DNA of 36,158 bases from the NCBI GenBank assembly GCA_030038275.1, contig JASHPG010000055.1, forward strand, positions 1 to 36,158, written 5' to 3'. This stretch comes from Candidatus Acidiferrales bacterium (lineage in GTDB: Bacteria; Acidobacteriota; Terriglobia; Acidiferrales; UBA7541). Position 1 is the first letter of the stretch. Each line of letters opens with the position of its first letter. The notes beneath the pieces were generated by a model. It made no database searches. It saw only the letters and a list, made by a program, of their open reading frames with translations, and had not been told where the DNA came from. A program made the position numbers and the translations under genes. Shown here piece by piece: positions 34,189 through 36,158 of the stretch.

Positions 34189-36027
34189 ATGGGAAAAACG
34201 AACATGAATTCGACTGCAACGGCAAAGGGTTTTCCGGTTCCAAGTTCGCTAAAGATCGTTCCGGGCACGGAGCGCGCGCAGGCCGCGTATCCCTATTACA
34301 TGCAGTTCACGAAGGAAGACGACCAGCGGTTCTGGTTTTACAACTCCATGCATTTCCCCGAGCCGATGTGCGTTTTCGATATGGTGACGGCCGAGGCCGC
34401 CTACGCCGCGCTAGGCTCGGCCAATACGCGAGTGCATTCCCTGCCGACCACCCTTGGCATCGACTACCGCATCATCAATGGGCGCGTTTATATCGGCGGG
34501 AACGGTGTAACCGATCCCAAGGAGATCGAGCGGCGCACCAGGGAATTTCAGCAGCGCGCGTTCTACTACTACGCCAATTGGGAGCGGCTCTTCGCGCAAT
34601 GGAAGCAGAAGATGCTCGCGCTAATCCGCGAGGCCGAAGCCCTGCCGAAACTCGAGCTGCCGGAGTTCGAGCCTCTGCAATACGTCCACGCCGGCCGCGG
34701 CATCGCATCGAACCACTACCTTCTCGAAACCTACCAGAAAACTCTCGAAGGCTACTACCGGATGTGGCATCACCACTTCGAATTTCTTCTGCTCGGCTAC
34801 GGCGCTTATCTGACGTTCTTCGATTTTTGCAAAAAGGCCTTTCCTGAAATCAGCGATCAGACGGTGGCGCGAATGGTCGCCGGTCTCGAAGCCGAGATTT
34901 TCCGGCCAGACGATGAGCTGCGCCGCCTGGCCAAATGCGCGATTGATCTCGGGGTTGACGATCAGTTCCGGACGGGCCGGCCGCCCGACGAAATCATCCA
35001 ATCGCTGAAGCAAACGGGCGAGCGCGGTGACGCATGGCTCAAGGAGCTTAACGTCTCGCGCGATCCTTGGTTCAACATCAACGTCGGCGATGGCTTTTAT
35101 CATTATCACCGTTCCTGGAACGATGATCTGTCGATGCCTTTCGCCGCGCTCCCCGGCTATATCGCCAACGCGAAACGGGGAGAACGGCTTGAGAGGCAAA
35201 CAGACCGCCTGATGGACGAGCGCAAGAAGCTCATCGCCGACTATCGCGAACTTCTCGAAACCGAGGACGATCGCGCCGTCTACGATCAGATGATCGCGCT
35301 CGCGCATCGCGTGTTCCCGTACGTCGAAGGGCATAAGTTCTATTGCGAGCACTGGTACACGAATCTGTTCTTCAACAAAATCAGGGAATTCGGCGCGCTG
35401 CTGGCGCGGAATGGGTTCTTTCCTGACAGTGAAGACGTGTTTCAGTTGAGCCATTACGAAGTCGAGGCCGCCGTCGTGGACCTCATGACCGCGTGGTCCA
35501 ACGGCTCGGAACCGCGCGGTCCGGCCGTCTGGCCCGCTATCGTCAAGGAGCGCAAAGCGGCTATCTTGGAGTGGTCCAAGCATGACACCGCGCCGGCGCT
35601 TGGTCCGGTTCCGGATATCATCGACGATCCCGCCATCGTCATGCTCTGGGGCATCACGCGCGAAAATCTGGATGCCTGGCTTTCGGCCGGCGAGCAGCCG
35701 GATTCCAACGAGATCAAGGGGTTCGCCGCTTCGCATGGCGTTGTGGAGGGTGTTGCGCGCGTGGTGAAATCCGTCGATGACATCAACCGCTTAAAACACG
35801 GCGATATTCTCGTCTGCCAGGTTACAAATCCTAGCTGGGCGCCCGTTTTCCAGAATATTGCTGCCGCCGTCTCGGACATCGGAGGCTCTATGAGCCACGC
35901 CGCCATCGTCGCCCGCGAATACGGTCTCCCGGCCGTCGTCGGCACGGGCACGGCCACTCAGAAGATCAAGGACGGCCAGCGCATTCGCGTTGATGGTGGG
36001 CGTGGAATCGTTACGATCCTCGAATAG
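34189..36027 (+). CDS. Phosphohistidine (swivel) subunit of a split PEP-synthase-like dikinase, phenylphosphate-synthase-like
   Basis: A 612-residue cytoplasmic protein. The C-terminal ~90 residues are a PEP-utilising mobile domain: FAASHGVVEGVARVVKS, GDILVCQVTNPSWAPVF, and the swivel loop GGSMSHAAIVAREYGLPAVVGTG with His570 as the phospho-acceptor. The N-terminal ~500 residues are helical and aromatic-rich (FWFYNSMHFPEPMCVFD, YYRMWHHHFEFLLLGYG) and probably form the substrate domain. The arrangement of a ~70-kDa His subunit followed by a separate ATP-binding subunit matches phenylphosphate synthase of Thauera, whose catalytic His, from memory, is His569. Substrates of such enzymes include phenols, and pyruvate or rifampin in relatives. 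The ATG at 34189 has AGGTGG close by; an ATG five codons later is an alternative. It is divergent from the selenoproteins. The substrate is inferred only as an alcohol or phenol. Confidence 0.83.
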   Translation: MGKTNMNSTATAKGFPVPSSLKIVPGTERAQAAYPYYMQFTKEDDQRFWFYNSMHFPEPMCVFDMVTAEAAYAALGSANTRVHSLPTTLGIDYRIINGRVYIGGNGVTDPKEIERRTREFQQRAFYYYANWERLFAQWKQKMLALIREAEALPKLELPEFEPLQYVHAGRGIASNHYLLETYQKTLEGYYRMWHHHFEFLLLGYGAYLTFFDFCKKAFPEISDQTVARMVAGLEAEIFRPDDELRRLAKCAIDLGVDDQFRTGRPPDEIIQSLKQTGERGDAWLKELNVSRDPWFNINVGDGFYHYHRSWNDDLSMPFAALPGYIANAKRGERLERQTDRLMDERKKLIADYRELLETEDDRAVYDQMIALAHRVFPYVEGHKFYCEHWYTNLFFNKIREFGALLARNGFFPDSEDVFQLSHYEVEAAVVDLMTAWSNGSEPRGPAVWPAIVKERKAAILEWSKHDTAPALGPVPDIIDDPAIVMLWGITRENLDAWLSAGEQPDSNEIKGFAASHGVVEGVARVVKSVDDINRLKHGDILVCQVTNPSWAPVFQNIAAAVSDIGGSMSHAAIVAREYGLPAVVGTGTATQKIKDGQRIRVDGGRGIVTILE

Positions 36028-36044
36028 CAAATAGGTGATATTAC

Positions 36045-36158
36045 GTGCCGTCTTCAGAAATCATTGGCTGGTTTGCCGACGTTGGCTTGCCTGACCGCTC
36101 AACTGTCGGAGGCAAAGGCGGTTCCCTGGGCGAGTTGACGCGCGCCGGGATTCCCGTC
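36045..36158 (+). CDS. ATP-binding subunit of the split dikinase, N-terminal fragment cut by window end
   Basis: Only the first 38 codons are present. From a GTG at 36045 (AGGTGA lies 10 bases upstream) the frame reads EIIGWFADVGLPDR, then VGGKGGSLGELTRAGIPV. The latter is the glycine-rich N-terminal signature of the PEP synthase/pyruvate phosphate dikinase ATP-binding domain, which transfers the beta-phosphate of ATP to the swivel histidine. It starts 17 bp after the His subunit, so the two are co-transcribed, in the same order as subunits 1 and 2 of phenylphosphate synthase. Length and the rest of the active site lie beyond the window. Confidence 0.82.
   Translation, partial: MPSSEIIGWFADVGLPDRSTVGGKGGSLGELTRAGIPV

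Overview
The window looks like part of a chromosome from a free-living, GC-rich bacterium, most likely an Acidobacteriota (Koribacter/Solibacter-like soil lineage). This is inferred from gene content: a CysO/CysM/Mec/MoeZ cysteine cluster, SBBP-repeat secreted proteins, a PQQ dehydrogenase with a cupredoxin tail, and a LigD-like polymerase. No rRNA or other taxonomic marker is present. I see no tRNA, CRISPR array, transposase or phage module.

Layout. 1-4644 (minus): a truncated membrane GGDEF protein, then the cysteine operon cysM-mec-cysO-moeZ followed by a CDGSH iron-sulfur protein. 5045-9156 (plus): a hypothetical protein, a decayed SBBP/Ig-like/beta-propeller gene with an in-frame TAG, and a membrane protein. 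9336-17696: carotenoid oxygenase, lone receiver protein, pseudopilin-like secreted protein, an opposing YkoP-like protein, a large secreted protein of unknown role, and an alpha/beta hydrolase that lacks its nucleophile serine. 17766-22495: a Lol-like set (lipoprotein, FtsX/LolC-type permease, LolD-type ATPase, small membrane protein), then a D-lactate dehydrogenase. 22530-27176: an FMN 2-hydroxyacid oxidase, a divergent ThDP enzyme, and a ligase-less LigD (polymerase plus phosphoesterase).

The most interesting part is 27339-36158. Two tandem minus-strand genes (33772-32096 and 32053-30275) are each interrupted by one in-frame TGA at the same aligned position. Each TGA is followed three codons later by Cys, giving Sec-x-x-Cys motifs (U-S-Y-C and U-H-G-C). 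Each has a SECIS-like hairpin with GU in its loop just downstream, and each protein has a twin-arginine signal peptide. They match the UGSC (seleno)protein family as I know it. Conventional annotation would report four truncated ORFs.

The minus-strand promoter of this pair and that of the PQQ dehydrogenase (29411-27339) share an almost identical palindrome, GTTGTC-AA-GACAAC, containing the TTGACA -35 box. A MarR-family gene lies between them, so a MarR-controlled regulon is likely. Divergent from the selenoproteins is a split phosphohistidine dikinase resembling phenylphosphate synthase (swivel-His subunit, then the ATP-binding subunit cut by the window end). I infer a regulated pathway that combines periplasmic oxidation, exported selenoenzymes and cytoplasmic phosphorylation of an unidentified, possibly phenolic or alcoholic, substrate.
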